Under the pieces are notes generated by a model, which was given only the letters and a program-made list of their open reading frames with translations, ran no database searches and was not told the origin of the DNA. Below are positions 28,938 to 37,408 of a DNA stretch of 64,000 nucleotides, in pieces. Position 1 is the first letter of the stretch. Each line of letters starts with the position of its first letter. The translations under genes were made by a program, and so were the position numbers. Origin of the DNA: Luteimonas suaedae (GTDB taxonomy: Bacteria; Pseudomonadota; Gammaproteobacteria; Xanthomonadales; Xanthomonadaceae). The stretch is taken from positions 124,001-188,000 of the forward strand of contig NZ_VSSP01000009.1 of NCBI RefSeq assembly GCF_008312895.1, read 5' to 3'.

Positions 28938-31583
28938 ATGCCGGCGTCTGATTTCCCCATCGCTCCCCTGTTGCCGGAGGTCCTGCGCAACCTGCGGGCG
29001 CATCCGCGCCTGGTGCTGGAGGCGCCGCCCGGCGCCGGCAAGACCACCCAGGTGCCGTTGGCGCTGCTCGATGCCGACTGGCTGCAGGGCCGGCGCATCG
29101 TGATGCTGGAGCCGCGCCGGGTCGCCGCGCGCGCGGCGGCCGGATTCATGGCGCAGCAGCTGGGCGAGGCGGTGGGCGACACCGTCGGCTACCGGATCCG
29201 CTTCGACCGCCGCATCTCCGCGCGCACCCGGATCGAGGTGGTCACCGAAGGCATCCTGACCCGCATGCTGCAGGACGATCCGCTGCTCGAAGGCGTCGGC
29301 GTGCTGCTGTTCGACGAATTCCACGAGCGCCATCTGGCCGGCGACCTCGGCCTGGCGCTGGCGCTCGACGTGCAGGCGGGCGTGCGCGAGGATCTACGGA
29401 TCGTGGTGATGTCGGCGACGCTCGACGGCGAGCGGCTCGCCCGCTTCCTCGATGCGCCGCGGCTGTCCAGCGCCGGGCGCAGTTTTCCGGTCGAGGTGTC
29501 GCACTTCCCGGCGCGCCGCGCCGAAGCCCCCGAACACCAGGCCCGCCGCGCCGTCGAGCACGCGCTGCGCGAACACCCGGGCGACGTGCTGGTGTTCCTG
29601 CCAGGGCGGCGGGAAATCGACCGGCTCGCGACACTGCTCGAAACCAGCCTGTCCGGGCGGTCGAACGACACGCCGACCGTAGGGAGCGGGCTCCGGGAGG
29701 CATCGCGACAAGCCGGCCATGGATGGCCGGCGCCCGAGTCAGGGCAGGATGCCCTGACCGAGGGAAAAGCGATGTCTTCCGGAGCCCGCTCCCGGGCCCA
29801 ACCGAAGCCCGCCATCGACGAAATCGAGATCCTCGCCCTCCACGGCGACCTCCCCGTGGACCAGCAGGCCCGCGTGCTGCGGCCGTCGGCGGACGGCCGT
29901 CGCCGCGTGGTGCTTGCCACCAACGTCGCCGAGTCCAGCGTCACCCTGCCCGGGGTGCGCGTGGTGATCGACTCGGGCCTGGCGCGCGAGCCGCGCCACG
30001 ATCCCAACAGCGGCTTTTCGCGGCTGGACGTGGTGACGATCGCGCAGGCCTCCGCCGACCAGCGTGCCGGCCGCGCCGGCCGCGTCGCCGCCGGCTGGGC
30101 CTACCGGCTGTGGCCGCAATCGCAGCGGCTCGAACCGCAACGGCGGCCGGAGATCGCACAGGTCGAGCTGGCGTCGCTGGCGCTGGAACTCGCCGCCTGG
30201 GGCAGCGATGCGCTGCGGTTCCCCGATCCACCGCCGGCGGGCGCGCTGGCCGCCGGCCGCGACCTGCTGCGTGCACTCGGCGCGCTGGAGGCCGATCACC
30301 GCATCAGCGCCGTCGGCCGGCGCATGCTTGCGCTCGGCACCCACCCACGGCTGGCGGCGATGCTGCTGGCGCCGTCCGGCGATGAAGCGCGTGCGCTGGC
30401 CTGCGACCTGGTCGCGCTGCTGGAAGCACGCGATCCCCTGCGCGGTCGTTCCGACGCGGTGGCCGCACGCTGGCAGGCGTTGGCCGCCTTCCGTGGCGGA
30501 CGGGCTCCGGGCGATGCCCATCGCGGTGCACTGGCGGCGATCGACGCCGCGGCCGCGCAGTGGCGCCGCCGCCTGCGCATCGCCGCGCCGCCGCCCGCGG
30601 CGGTGCCGGCGCACGCGCTCGGCGACCTGCTCGCGCATGCCTTCCCCGATCGCATCGCGCACCAGCATCCGCAGGATCCGTATCGCTACCAGCTCGCCAA
30701 CGGCCGCATGGCGCGGCTGCTCGACGACAGCGCGCTGTACGGCGAACCTTGGCTGGTCGCCAGCGAGCTGCGCTTCGAGGCCCGCGACGCGCTGCTGCTG
30801 CGGGGCGCGCCGGTGGACGAGGCCGCGCTGCGCACCGCGTTCGCATCGCGCTTCTACGAAGGCGAGGAAACCCGCTGGGATCCGGCGCGCCGCGCGCTGG
30901 TGGCCGAACGCGTGCGCCGCTTCAACGGCATCGTGCTCGACAGCCGGCCCGGCGCGCGGGTCGATCCGCAGCAGGCCGCGCGTGCACTGACCGACGCCGT
31001 GCGCCAGCTCGGCCTCGACGCGCTGCCGTGGAGCGACGGCCTGCGGCAATGGCGCGAGCGCGTGCGCTGCCTGCGCGAATGGATCCCCGAACTCGGCCTG
31101 CCGGACCTGTCCGACGAGGCGCTGCTGGCGACGCTCGACGACTGGCTGCTGCCGGCCTTCGCCGGCAAGACGCGCCTGGACGCGCTGGACGCGCCGGCGC
31201 TCGGCGAGGCGCTGCGCGCCGGCGTCGACTGGGACCTGCGCCGGCGGATCGACCTCCTGGCGCCGGAGCGGATCGCCGTGCCGTCGGGCATGCAGCGACG
31301 CATCGACTATGCGCACGGCGCCGCGCCGGTGCTGGCGGTCAAGCTGCAGGAGTTGTTCGGCCTGGCGGATACCCCGCGCATCGCCGACGGTCGGGTGCCG
31401 CTGACGCTGCACCTGCTCTCGCCGGCTGGGCGGCCGCTGCAGGTCACCCAGGACCTGCGCAGCTTCTGGGAACGGACCTGGCCGGAGGTGCGCGGAGAAA
31501 TGAAGGGGCGTTACCCGAAGCATCCCTGGCCGGAGGATCCCTGGAACGCCGCGCCGACCCATCGCGCCCGGCCCAGGACATGA
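28938..31583 (+). CDS. hrpB: ATP-dependent helicase HrpB, carrying an in-frame repeat insertion
   Basis: An 881-residue DEAH-box helicase. Motif I APPGAGKTT is at residues 29-37, DEFHERH is motif II, SATLDG motif III and QRAGRAGR motif VI. The long C-terminal HrpB-specific domain ends in the typical RYPKHPWPEDP. Between TLLETSL and IEILALHGDLP (residues about 248-285) lies a low-complexity segment encoded by a structured palindromic element at 29682-29793. It extends the loop between two strands of the second RecA domain without breaking the frame. Function in bacteria is poorly defined. The ATG at 28938 starts the homologous N-terminus. Confidence 0.94.
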   Translation: MPASDFPIAPLLPEVLRNLRAHPRLVLEAPPGAGKTTQVPLALLDADWLQGRRIVMLEPRRVAARAAAGFMAQQLGEAVGDTVGYRIRFDRRISARTRIEVVTEGILTRMLQDDPLLEGVGVLLFDEFHERHLAGDLGLALALDVQAGVREDLRIVVMSATLDGERLARFLDAPRLSSAGRSFPVEVSHFPARRAEAPEHQARRAVEHALREHPGDVLVFLPGRREIDRLATLLETSLSGRSNDTPTVGSGLREASRQAGHGWPAPESGQDALTEGKAMSSGARSRAQPKPAIDEIEILALHGDLPVDQQARVLRPSADGRRRVVLATNVAESSVTLPGVRVVIDSGLAREPRHDPNSGFSRLDVVTIAQASADQRAGRAGRVAAGWAYRLWPQSQRLEPQRRPEIAQVELASLALELAAWGSDALRFPDPPPAGALAAGRDLLRALGALEADHRISAVGRRMLALGTHPRLAAMLLAPSGDEARALACDLVALLEARDPLRGRSDAVAARWQALAAFRGGRAPGDAHRGALAAIDAAAAQWRRRLRIAAPPPAAVPAHALGDLLAHAFPDRIAHQHPQDPYRYQLANGRMARLLDDSALYGEPWLVASELRFEARDALLLRGAPVDEAALRTAFASRFYEGEETRWDPARRALVAERVRRFNGIVLDSRPGARVDPQQAARALTDAVRQLGLDALPWSDGLRQWRERVRCLREWIPELGLPDLSDEALLATLDDWLLPAFAGKTRLDALDAPALGEALRAGVDWDLRRRIDLLAPERIAVPSGMQRRIDYAHGAAPVLAVKLQELFGLADTPRIADGRVPLTLHLLSPAGRPLQVTQDLRSFWERTWPEVRGEMKGRYPKHPWPEDPWNAAPTHRARPRT
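29682..29793. repeat. REPIN-like palindromic element inside hrpB
   Basis: Inverted 25-base arms (29682-29706 and 29769-29793, two mismatches, outer 15 bases perfect) enclose two more perfect hairpins: a 9-bp stem at 29712-29731 and an 8-bp stem at 29739-29757. The left arm is preceded by GTAG, the head of REP elements. The frame of hrpB stays open across it. Confidence 0.85.
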
Positions 31584-31695
31584 CGGATCGCCGCATCGGT
31601 CCGGCGTCAGCCCGCCAGGCCGGGCGATCACGTCGCCGCTACGGCGGCGCGTCGATACTTGCGGCAAGTGCGACCACCGCCACGAGGATTCCGCG

Positions 31696-32094
31696 ATGAG
31701 CAAGCTCGATACCCTGCAGGGCAGGGCCCTGGAACTGGCCGGACACGTGGGCGACGGCGTCCGCTATGTCATTCCCGACAACGCAGGCAAGTGGCTGCAG
31801 GCCGGCGCCGTGCTTGGGGCGGCGCGTACCGGCGCGAAGACCGCGAGCCATGTGGTGCGGCGCAATCCGACATTGGCCGTGACGGCCGCGGTCGCCGTGG
31901 GTGCGGGCCTGGCGCTCTACGCGATCCTGCGCCGGCAACGGAAAGCGAACGGCCAGGCTGCTGGCGCGACGATCGAAGGCCGGTCCAAACGCGTCGACGC
32001 CGATCGCAACTCGCGTCCGCGCAAGGCCGCCAAGCGGCGAGCGTCGAGCGCGCGCAAGCGCACCGAGGGCGGCGCCGAAACAACCGGAGGCTGA
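31696..32094 (+). CDS. Small basic membrane protein of unknown function
   Basis: A 132-residue protein not recognised as a named family. An N-terminal amphipathic region is followed by a single hydrophobic segment (about 58-77, TLAVTAAVAVGAGLALYAIL). The C-terminal 55 residues are strongly basic (RRQRKANG; KAAKRRASSARKR), so the tail could contact nucleic acid or lipid head groups in the cytoplasm. A good GAGGAT ribosome site precedes the ATG. It follows hrpB by 112 bases on the same strand. Confidence 0.7.
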   Translation: MSKLDTLQGRALELAGHVGDGVRYVIPDNAGKWLQAGAVLGAARTGAKTASHVVRRNPTLAVTAAVAVGAGLALYAILRRQRKANGQAAGATIEGRSKRVDADRNSRPRKAAKRRASSARKRTEGGAETTGG

Positions 32095-32176
32095 TCGCCA
32101 AAGGGCGCCGTGGACGCTGCGTGCGGGCGTTTCCCGCGCCGCGGCCGCGGCTGCAGGGGCCTCCCCTCCCGTTCGC

Positions 32177-33283
32177 TCATGACCTCGTGCGAGCTTCCGG
32201 CAGTTCGACGACGAAACGTGCGCCGCCGCCTTCGCGGTCCTCGTACCAGAGCTGGCCGCCAGCTTCGCCGATGATCTGCCGGGCCAGCGACAGGCCGAGG
32301 CCACTGGACATGTCGCCGGGGGCCGGCGGCTCGTCGTGCAGGCGCACGAACGGCTGGAACAGCTGGCGCTGCTTGGCCGCCGGGATCCCTGGGCCGCGAT
32401 CCTCGACCAGCAGCCGCAGGAATCCGGGCCCACCGCGGTGGCAGGCGATTTCCAGGTCGCTCTGCGGTGCGTACTTCATCGCATTGGTCACCAGGTTCTC
32501 CGCCACCTGGCGCAGCACCAGCGCATCGACCGCCACCTGCATGTCCGGCTGCACGGGCGTCACCTTCAGGTGACGCTCGCGCGCCTCGTACTGCAGGCCG
32601 TAGCGGTTCTCCAGCCAGCGCACGATCTCGGGCAGCGAGGCGATGCCCTCCTGCGGTGCGACCTGTCGCACCACGCGCTGGGTCTCGAGATAGCGCTTGA
32701 TGTAACCGAGCGCGTCGCTGGCGCTTTCGTGGATGGTTTCCAGGTAGCGCGTCACGCGCTCCTCGCGCACGTTGCCGCTGCGCAGCATGTCGATCGCGAA
32801 CAACACGCTGCTGAGCGGATTCTTGAGATCGTGCGCGACCAGATTGACCAGCTCCTGACGTTCGCGCGCCACCCGTTCCAGATGATCGCGGGTGAGCTTG
32901 AGACCGACGTGGGCCGCGACCCGTGCCAGCAGCTCCTCGGGCAGGAACGGCTTGGTGACGTAGTCGACGGCGCCGGCATCGAAGGCGCGCAGCAGCTGCT
33001 CGCGATCACGCGCGGCGGTCAGGCACACCACCGGCAGCCGCATCAGCGGCTCGCGCTGCTTGATCTCTGCAAGCACCGCGAAGCCGTCCATGCCGGGCAT
33101 CAGCACGTCGAGCAGGATCAGGTCGGGCAGTTGCTCGGAGGCGATCCGCAGCGCTTCCTCGCCGTGGCCGGCATCGAGGACCTCGTAGCCGCTGCGCGCG
33201 AGCAGCGCCCCCACGACCCGCAGGTTGGCCGGCTGATCGTCCACGACGAGGATGCGCCCCGCAGTGGAGCTGCCTTTGACCAT
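32177..33283 (-). CDS. Response regulator-histidine kinase hybrid
   Basis: A 368-residue cytoplasmic protein with an N-terminal receiver domain (acid pair Asp15-Asp16, phosphoacceptor Asp59, Lys111). It is followed by a HisKA dimerisation helix (LVAHDLKNPLSSVLF, His151) and a HATPase domain (NLVTNAMKYAP N box; DRGPGIP; SSGLGLSLARQI G2 box). There are no membrane segments or PAS domain. The order receiver then kinase is the reverse of classical hybrid kinases. It suggests the kinase output is controlled by phosphotransfer from an unlinked sensor. No dedicated partner gene is adjacent. Confidence 0.93.
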   Translation of the reverse strand: MVKGSSTAGRILVVDDQPANLRVVGALLARSGYEVLDAGHGEEALRIASEQLPDLILLDVLMPGMDGFAVLAEIKQREPLMRLPVVCLTAARDREQLLRAFDAGAVDYVTKPFLPEELLARVAAHVGLKLTRDHLERVARERQELVNLVAHDLKNPLSSVLFAIDMLRSGNVREERVTRYLETIHESASDALGYIKRYLETQRVVRQVAPQEGIASLPEIVRWLENRYGLQYEARERHLKVTPVQPDMQVAVDALVLRQVAENLVTNAMKYAPQSDLEIACHRGGPGFLRLLVEDRGPGIPAAKQRQLFQPFVRLHDEPPAPGDMSSGLGLSLARQIIGEAGGQLWYEDREGGGARFVVELPEARTRS

Positions 33284-33405
33284 GTCGCATCATTCTGAAC
33301 AGGTGTTCGGGCAAGTTATCAGAAACGCAAACGCATCACTCGTCGAAGCACACGCGGATTCGGCGGAAGCCCGGACAAGCCTGAAGGATTCAGTATTGCG
33401 AAGAC

Positions 33406-33945
33406 CTAATCGTTCACCTTGCGCCAGTGCCCGGGCGCCAAGTCGCCCAGGCGCCATGGCCCGATCGCGACCCGCACCAGGCGCAAGGTCGGCAGCCCGA
33501 CCGCCGCGGTCATGCGCCGGACCTGGCGATTGCGGCCCTCGTGCAGCACCAGTTCCAGCCAGGTGTCGGGGACCGTCTTGCGATGGCGCACCGGCGGGTC
33601 GCGCAGCCACAACGTCGGCGCCGTGATCGTCCGCACCGTGGCCGCGCGCGTGCGCCCGTCGCGAAGCTCGACGCCGTCGCGCAGCGCCGTGAGTTGTCCC
33701 GCATCCGGCGTGCCCTCCACCTGCGTCCAGTAGGTCTTGGGCAGTTTGTGCCGCGGGTCGGTGATCCGGTGCGCCAGCGCGCCGTCGTCGCTCAACAGCA
33801 GCAGGCCTTCGCTGTCGCGGTCCAGGCGCCCGGCCGGGTAGACGCCGGGCGGCAGAGCGAAAGCGGCCAGGGTCGGCCGTGGCGGCGTACTGCGGTCGGT
33901 GAACTGGCACAGCACGCCCCAGGGTTTGTTCAACGCGATCAGCAT
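33406..33945 (-). CDS. rluE: RsuA/RluE-type pseudouridine synthase
   Basis: A 179-residue enzyme. LIALNKPWGVLCQFT and the catalytic GRLDRDSEGLLLLSDDG (Asp in RLDRDSEG) mark the RsuA family. The C-terminal ELVLHEGRNRQVRRM is also conserved. It lacks the S4 domain, as RluE does, and RluE makes pseudouridine 2457 in 23S rRNA. The ATG at 33945 is chosen because it begins directly at the conserved core. The exact rRNA target is inferred from the S4-less layout, not shown. Confidence 0.85.
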   Translation of the reverse strand: MLIALNKPWGVLCQFTDRSTPPRPTLAAFALPPGVYPAGRLDRDSEGLLLLSDDGALAHRITDPRHKLPKTYWTQVEGTPDAGQLTALRDGVELRDGRTRAATVRTITAPTLWLRDPPVRHRKTVPDTWLELVLHEGRNRQVRRMTAAVGLPTLRLVRVAIGPWRLGDLAPGHWRKVND

Positions 33946-34133
33946 GGGGCCGGGGGCAGGCAGCGGTGGCGACGATGCCGCGGGGCGCAGCACCGCGCAA
34001 CTGGATTCATCATTGTGAGTGAGCTCCCGGTTTTTATCCGCCGAAGTTGTTATTGATGACAGGCCGCAGGCAGGAGGGTAACCGTCCACCGGGCGGCAGA
34101 CAGGGTGCGTCGAGCATCGGGGGGAAGGAAAGC

Positions 34134-34931
34134 ATGGTGACCATCGAGCTGAAGGTCGTCTCGGAACAACGAGATGGCCTGCTGCTGGCGTTGGGCGAGG
34201 TACTGCTCACCAATCAATTCAAGCTGCTGCGCCACCGTCGTGCCAACACCGACCGCGGCGTGGTGATGGTGCTGGTCGTGCAGGGGCCGGAGTCGCGTCT
34301 GCTGGCGCTGGAGGAACAGCTCGGCACGCACTGGATGGTGCGCAGCTTCGAGGCGGCGCCGTACGAACCCGGGGTGTCGACCTCGCCGCAGACGTTGGCC
34401 GAGGTCGTCGCGTCGATCGACCCCGTCCGCGCCGATGCCCCGCCCGCGCCGCCCGCGCCGGCCGCTGCGCCGTCGGCGGCGCCCGATCCGGCGCGGGTGG
34501 AGGTGCTGCTGCCGCAGCTGGCGCGCGACTACCCGCGCGTGTTCGGCCTGGTGCTGGGGTTCGAGCGCAGCTTGGAGCCGGCGCAGCGCGTGACCACGAT
34601 GCGCTACATCGGCACCCGCGTCGGCGCCTGGGTCTACAAGCGGGATTTCGCCCTCGGCGCCGCGCTCGACCTGTCGCGCTCGATCAAGCATGTCGCGCTG
34701 CCGGCGATGCGCCAGCTGCTGCCGACCGAGCCCGATGGCGACGCGCTGACCACCAGCGGCAGCCCGTTTTGCGTGGTCACCAGCCAGACCGTCGCCGCGC
34801 AGTGCCATTTCCTGTGTGGCTTTCTGGAAGGCCTGCTCAACGCGTCCGGAACCCTGCCGCGCGTGCGCGTCTCCGAGGCCGCGTGCCGCGCCGGCGGCGC
34901 CGCCGGATGCCGCTTCGTGTTCGACGCCTGA
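34134..34931 (+). CDS. V4R-domain protein with N-terminal ACT-like region
   Basis: A 265-residue cytoplasmic protein. The C-terminal half has the V4R (4-vinyl reductase-like) pattern, ending with RVRVSEAACRAGGAAGCRFVF, where two Cys in the C-x6-C arrangement and a terminal F-x-F strand are typical. V4R domains bind small ligands and sometimes metals. The N-terminal 80 residues (MVTIELKVVSEQRDGLLLAL) resemble an ACT-type fold. The two are joined by a Pro/Ala-rich linker. A strong AAGGAA ribosome site precedes the start. The MHYT sensor gene follows after 94 bases, so a joint sensory role is likely but unproven. Confidence 0.75.
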   Translation: MVTIELKVVSEQRDGLLLALGEVLLTNQFKLLRHRRANTDRGVVMVLVVQGPESRLLALEEQLGTHWMVRSFEAAPYEPGVSTSPQTLAEVVASIDPVRADAPPAPPAPAAAPSAAPDPARVEVLLPQLARDYPRVFGLVLGFERSLEPAQRVTTMRYIGTRVGAWVYKRDFALGAALDLSRSIKHVALPAMRQLLPTEPDGDALTTSGSPFCVVTSQTVAAQCHFLCGFLEGLLNASGTLPRVRVSEAACRAGGAAGCRFVFDA

Positions 34932-35025
34932 GGCGCGAACGCCGACGTGTCACCTAGTCGCTGATCCGCATCGCGATCACAGATTCCAAGCGCCCGCCCG
35001 GGACATCCATCGAGGAGAACGTTCC

Positions 35026-35772
35026 ATGCCACACGATCATGCCATCCAGTGCATCCACGACCCGCTGCTGGTCGTCCTGTCCTACCTGGTGTCGGTACTG
35101 GGTGCGTTCACCGCCCTGCAGGTCGCCATCGGCATTCCCGCCGCGCGTACCCAGGCGCAGCGCCGGATGGCGATCGTCGGCGGCGGCGCGGCGATGGGCG
35201 GCGGCGCGATCTGGGCGATGCATTTCATCGCCATGCTGGCCTGCCGGATGGACGTTGCGGTCGCTTACGATCCGGGCCTGACCCTGCTCTCGGCATTGAT
35301 GGCGATCGGCGCCTGCATGCTGGGACTGTCGATCGCCGGGACCGGGCTTTTCAGCTGGGGCAAGCTCGCGGTGGCGGGCACCTGCATGGGGCTGGGCGTG
35401 GCCGCCATGCACTACACCGGCATGGCCGCGATGCGCATGCCGGCGACGGCGCACTACGACGCGGGCGTGGTCGCGCTGTCGGTCGTGATCGCGATCGTTG
35501 CCTCCGCCGCGGCGCTGTGGCTGGCATTCAATCTGCGTGGCTGGGTGCAGATGCTCGGCAGCGCCCTGGTGATGGGCGTGGCGGTCTGCGGCATGCATTA
35601 CACGGGCATGTACGCGGTCAGCTTCGTCCCCACCGGCGAAGCGGCCGTGGCCGGTGGCATGGGTGGCGCCTATCTCGGCATGGGCGTGTTCATGGTGACC
35701 ACGGTGCTGCTGTCGGCGATGCTGGTCACGATCCTGCTGCGCCGGCAGCGTCGGGCGGCGGTGACGATCTGA
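35026..35772 (+). CDS. MHYT-domain membrane sensor
   Basis: A 248-residue, seven-helix membrane protein made only of the MHYT domain. The signature motifs are MHFIAM, MHYTGMAAMRM and MHYTGMYAVSF, whose Met and His side chains are proposed to bind copper and sense O2, CO or NO. Usually MHYT is fused to GGDEF/EAL or kinase domains; here no output domain is attached. A GAGGAG ribosome site lies before the ATG. It probably works with the neighbouring V4R protein or an unlinked partner. Confidence 0.9.
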   Translation: MPHDHAIQCIHDPLLVVLSYLVSVLGAFTALQVAIGIPAARTQAQRRMAIVGGGAAMGGGAIWAMHFIAMLACRMDVAVAYDPGLTLLSALMAIGACMLGLSIAGTGLFSWGKLAVAGTCMGLGVAAMHYTGMAAMRMPATAHYDAGVVALSVVIAIVASAAALWLAFNLRGWVQMLGSALVMGVAVCGMHYTGMYAVSFVPTGEAAVAGGMGGAYLGMGVFMVTTVLLSAMLVTILLRRQRRAAVTI

Positions 35773-35966
35773 AGGATGGCTTCGGCTGATCCGTCGGGTT
35801 CCGCGCATTGGCGGCGCCCCGCCGGCTGTGCGACGCAGCCCGGGCCGGATCGACACGGCCCAGCCCGGGCGTTGCCTGATGCGTGCCGACGCATGACGTC
35901 GGCCGTCGTGGCCGCAGAGCGCCGCCGATCGCGGCGGCGCTCGCACCGAGGCCGGGGACGCTGCGC

Positions 35967-36377
35967 TCAGTCGTCGCTGACCACCAGCGCACGCAGGCTG
36001 TAGTCGCCGGTATGGCCTTCGCCCATCGGCAACGAGTTCAGGCGCACGGCGTAGGTCCCGGTGACGGGGGTCGACGCCACCAGCAGCGAATCGGTGCCAC
36101 CGCCTTCCTTGTCGTCGTTCTCGGCGACGCGGTCGCCGTCGGGGCCGAACAGGATCAGCACGGTGTCGAAGTCTTCCGACTTGGCGCTGATCGCGACCAG
36201 TTGGCCGGCGTCGAGATCGAGCGTGTAGTCGTGGCTGCGGCCGCCGCTGTCGCTGGAACGGTCGCTGGCCTGCAGCACGCCCTCTACGGCGCGTCCGGGT
36301 GTGAGCTTGTCGGCGGCGAACGCCGGGACGGCGGCCAGCGCCGTCAGCAGCGCGAGCGAAAACAACGGATTGCGCAT
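35967..36377 (-). CDS. Small exported PPC-domain protein
   Basis: A 136-residue secreted protein. The signal peptide MRNPLFSLALLTALAAVPAF ends near residue 22 (AFA). The rest is a single bacterial pre-peptidase C-terminal (PPC) beta-sandwich: DYTLDLDAGQLVAISAKSED, TVLILFGPDGDRVAENDDKE and GTYAVRLNSL. PPC domains normally sit at the ends of secreted proteases; a stand-alone copy is less usual. An AGGGGAT ribosome site supports the ATG at 36377. Confidence 0.85.
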   Translation of the reverse strand: MRNPLFSLALLTALAAVPAFAADKLTPGRAVEGVLQASDRSSDSGGRSHDYTLDLDAGQLVAISAKSEDFDTVLILFGPDGDRVAENDDKEGGGTDSLLVASTPVTGTYAVRLNSLPMGEGHTGDYSLRALVVSDD

Positions 36378-36477
36378 TCGGATCCCCTGGAGAGCGACGG
36401 AATTGTCGCGGCGCGCAGGGTACACCGGGCGTGCCCGGTGCGGCGCGCCTGCCGTTGGTCGGCAGGCGCGCGCCGGA

Positions 36478-37356
36478 TCATTCCGGCTTGACGAAGCGCA
36501 GCGTCATCCGGTCGCTCTCGCCGATCGTGCGGTACTTCTCGGCATCGGCTTCTTCGTGCCTGTTCGACGGCGGCAGGGTCCAGACGCCGTTCGGATGGTC
36601 GCGGGTGTCCTGGGGATTGGCATTGATCTCGCTGCGGTCGACCAGGCGGAACCCGGCGCCCTCGGCCAGGGCGATCACCGTCTGCTCGCCGACATAGCCG
36701 GACTCGTCGTCGGCCGGAAGTTCCTTCTCCGCACGGTGCTCGACCACGCCGAGCACGCCGCCGGGCTTGAGCACGCTGAAGAAGCCTTCGAACATCGCCT
36801 CCGCGGTGCCGTTGCCGAGCCAGTTGTGGACGTTGCGGAAGGTCAGGACGGCGTCGGCCGAGGCATCATCGCCAAAGCGCGGCGCCGCGGGATCGAACTC
36901 GACCATCGTCGCGCGGCCGTAGACCTCGGTGGGCTCGCCGCCGAGCCGTTCGCGCAGGCCGTCGCGGGCGCGGGTGTAGTAGGTGCGGCTGTCTTCCTCG
37001 TCCTGGCTGTCGGGCGCGACCACCGCGGCCACATAAGTGCCGTTCTCCCGCAGATAGGGCGCCAGGATCTCGGTATACCAGCCGCCGCCGGGGGTGATCT
37101 CGATCACGGTCATGTCCGGGGTGATGCCGAAGAAGGTCAGCGTCTCCTTCGGGTGGCGGTATTCATCGCGGGCGGCGAACTCGGGCGTGCGCCAGTCGCC
37201 GGCCAGCACCGTATCGAGCGTGGACGACGCCTCCACGGCGACATCGGGCGCGGGCACCGGCGTCTCGCTGTCGGCCGCCGGTGGCGGTGCGTCGTTCTCG
37301 GCAGCGCAGGCGGCGAGCAGGGCGGGCAGCAGGGCGGCAAGCAGGACACGCTTCAT
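36478..37356 (-). CDS. Exported class I SAM methyltransferase-fold lipoprotein
   Basis: A 292-residue lipoprotein (LPALLAAC, Cys about 17) whose mature part has a methyltransferase fold. VIEITPGGGWYTEILAPYL is motif I, followed by AVLTFRNVHNWL and LKPGGVLGVVEHR. SAM-dependent enzymes in the periplasm are unexpected because SAM is cytoplasmic. The family is nevertheless widespread in Proteobacteria and its real activity is unclear. The ATG at 37356 follows a GGAGAG ribosome site and begins the lipoprotein signal. Confidence 0.87.
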   Translation of the reverse strand: MKRVLLAALLPALLAACAAENDAPPPAADSETPVPAPDVAVEASSTLDTVLAGDWRTPEFAARDEYRHPKETLTFFGITPDMTVIEITPGGGWYTEILAPYLRENGTYVAAVVAPDSQDEEDSRTYYTRARDGLRERLGGEPTEVYGRATMVEFDPAAPRFGDDASADAVLTFRNVHNWLGNGTAEAMFEGFFSVLKPGGVLGVVEHRAEKELPADDESGYVGEQTVIALAEGAGFRLVDRSEINANPQDTRDHPNGVWTLPPSNRHEEADAEKYRTIGESDRMTLRFVKPE

Positions 37357-37408
37357 GACATCTCTCCGTGAACGGGGATCCAAGCCTAGCGCCAAACGCA
37401 GCGGCGCG

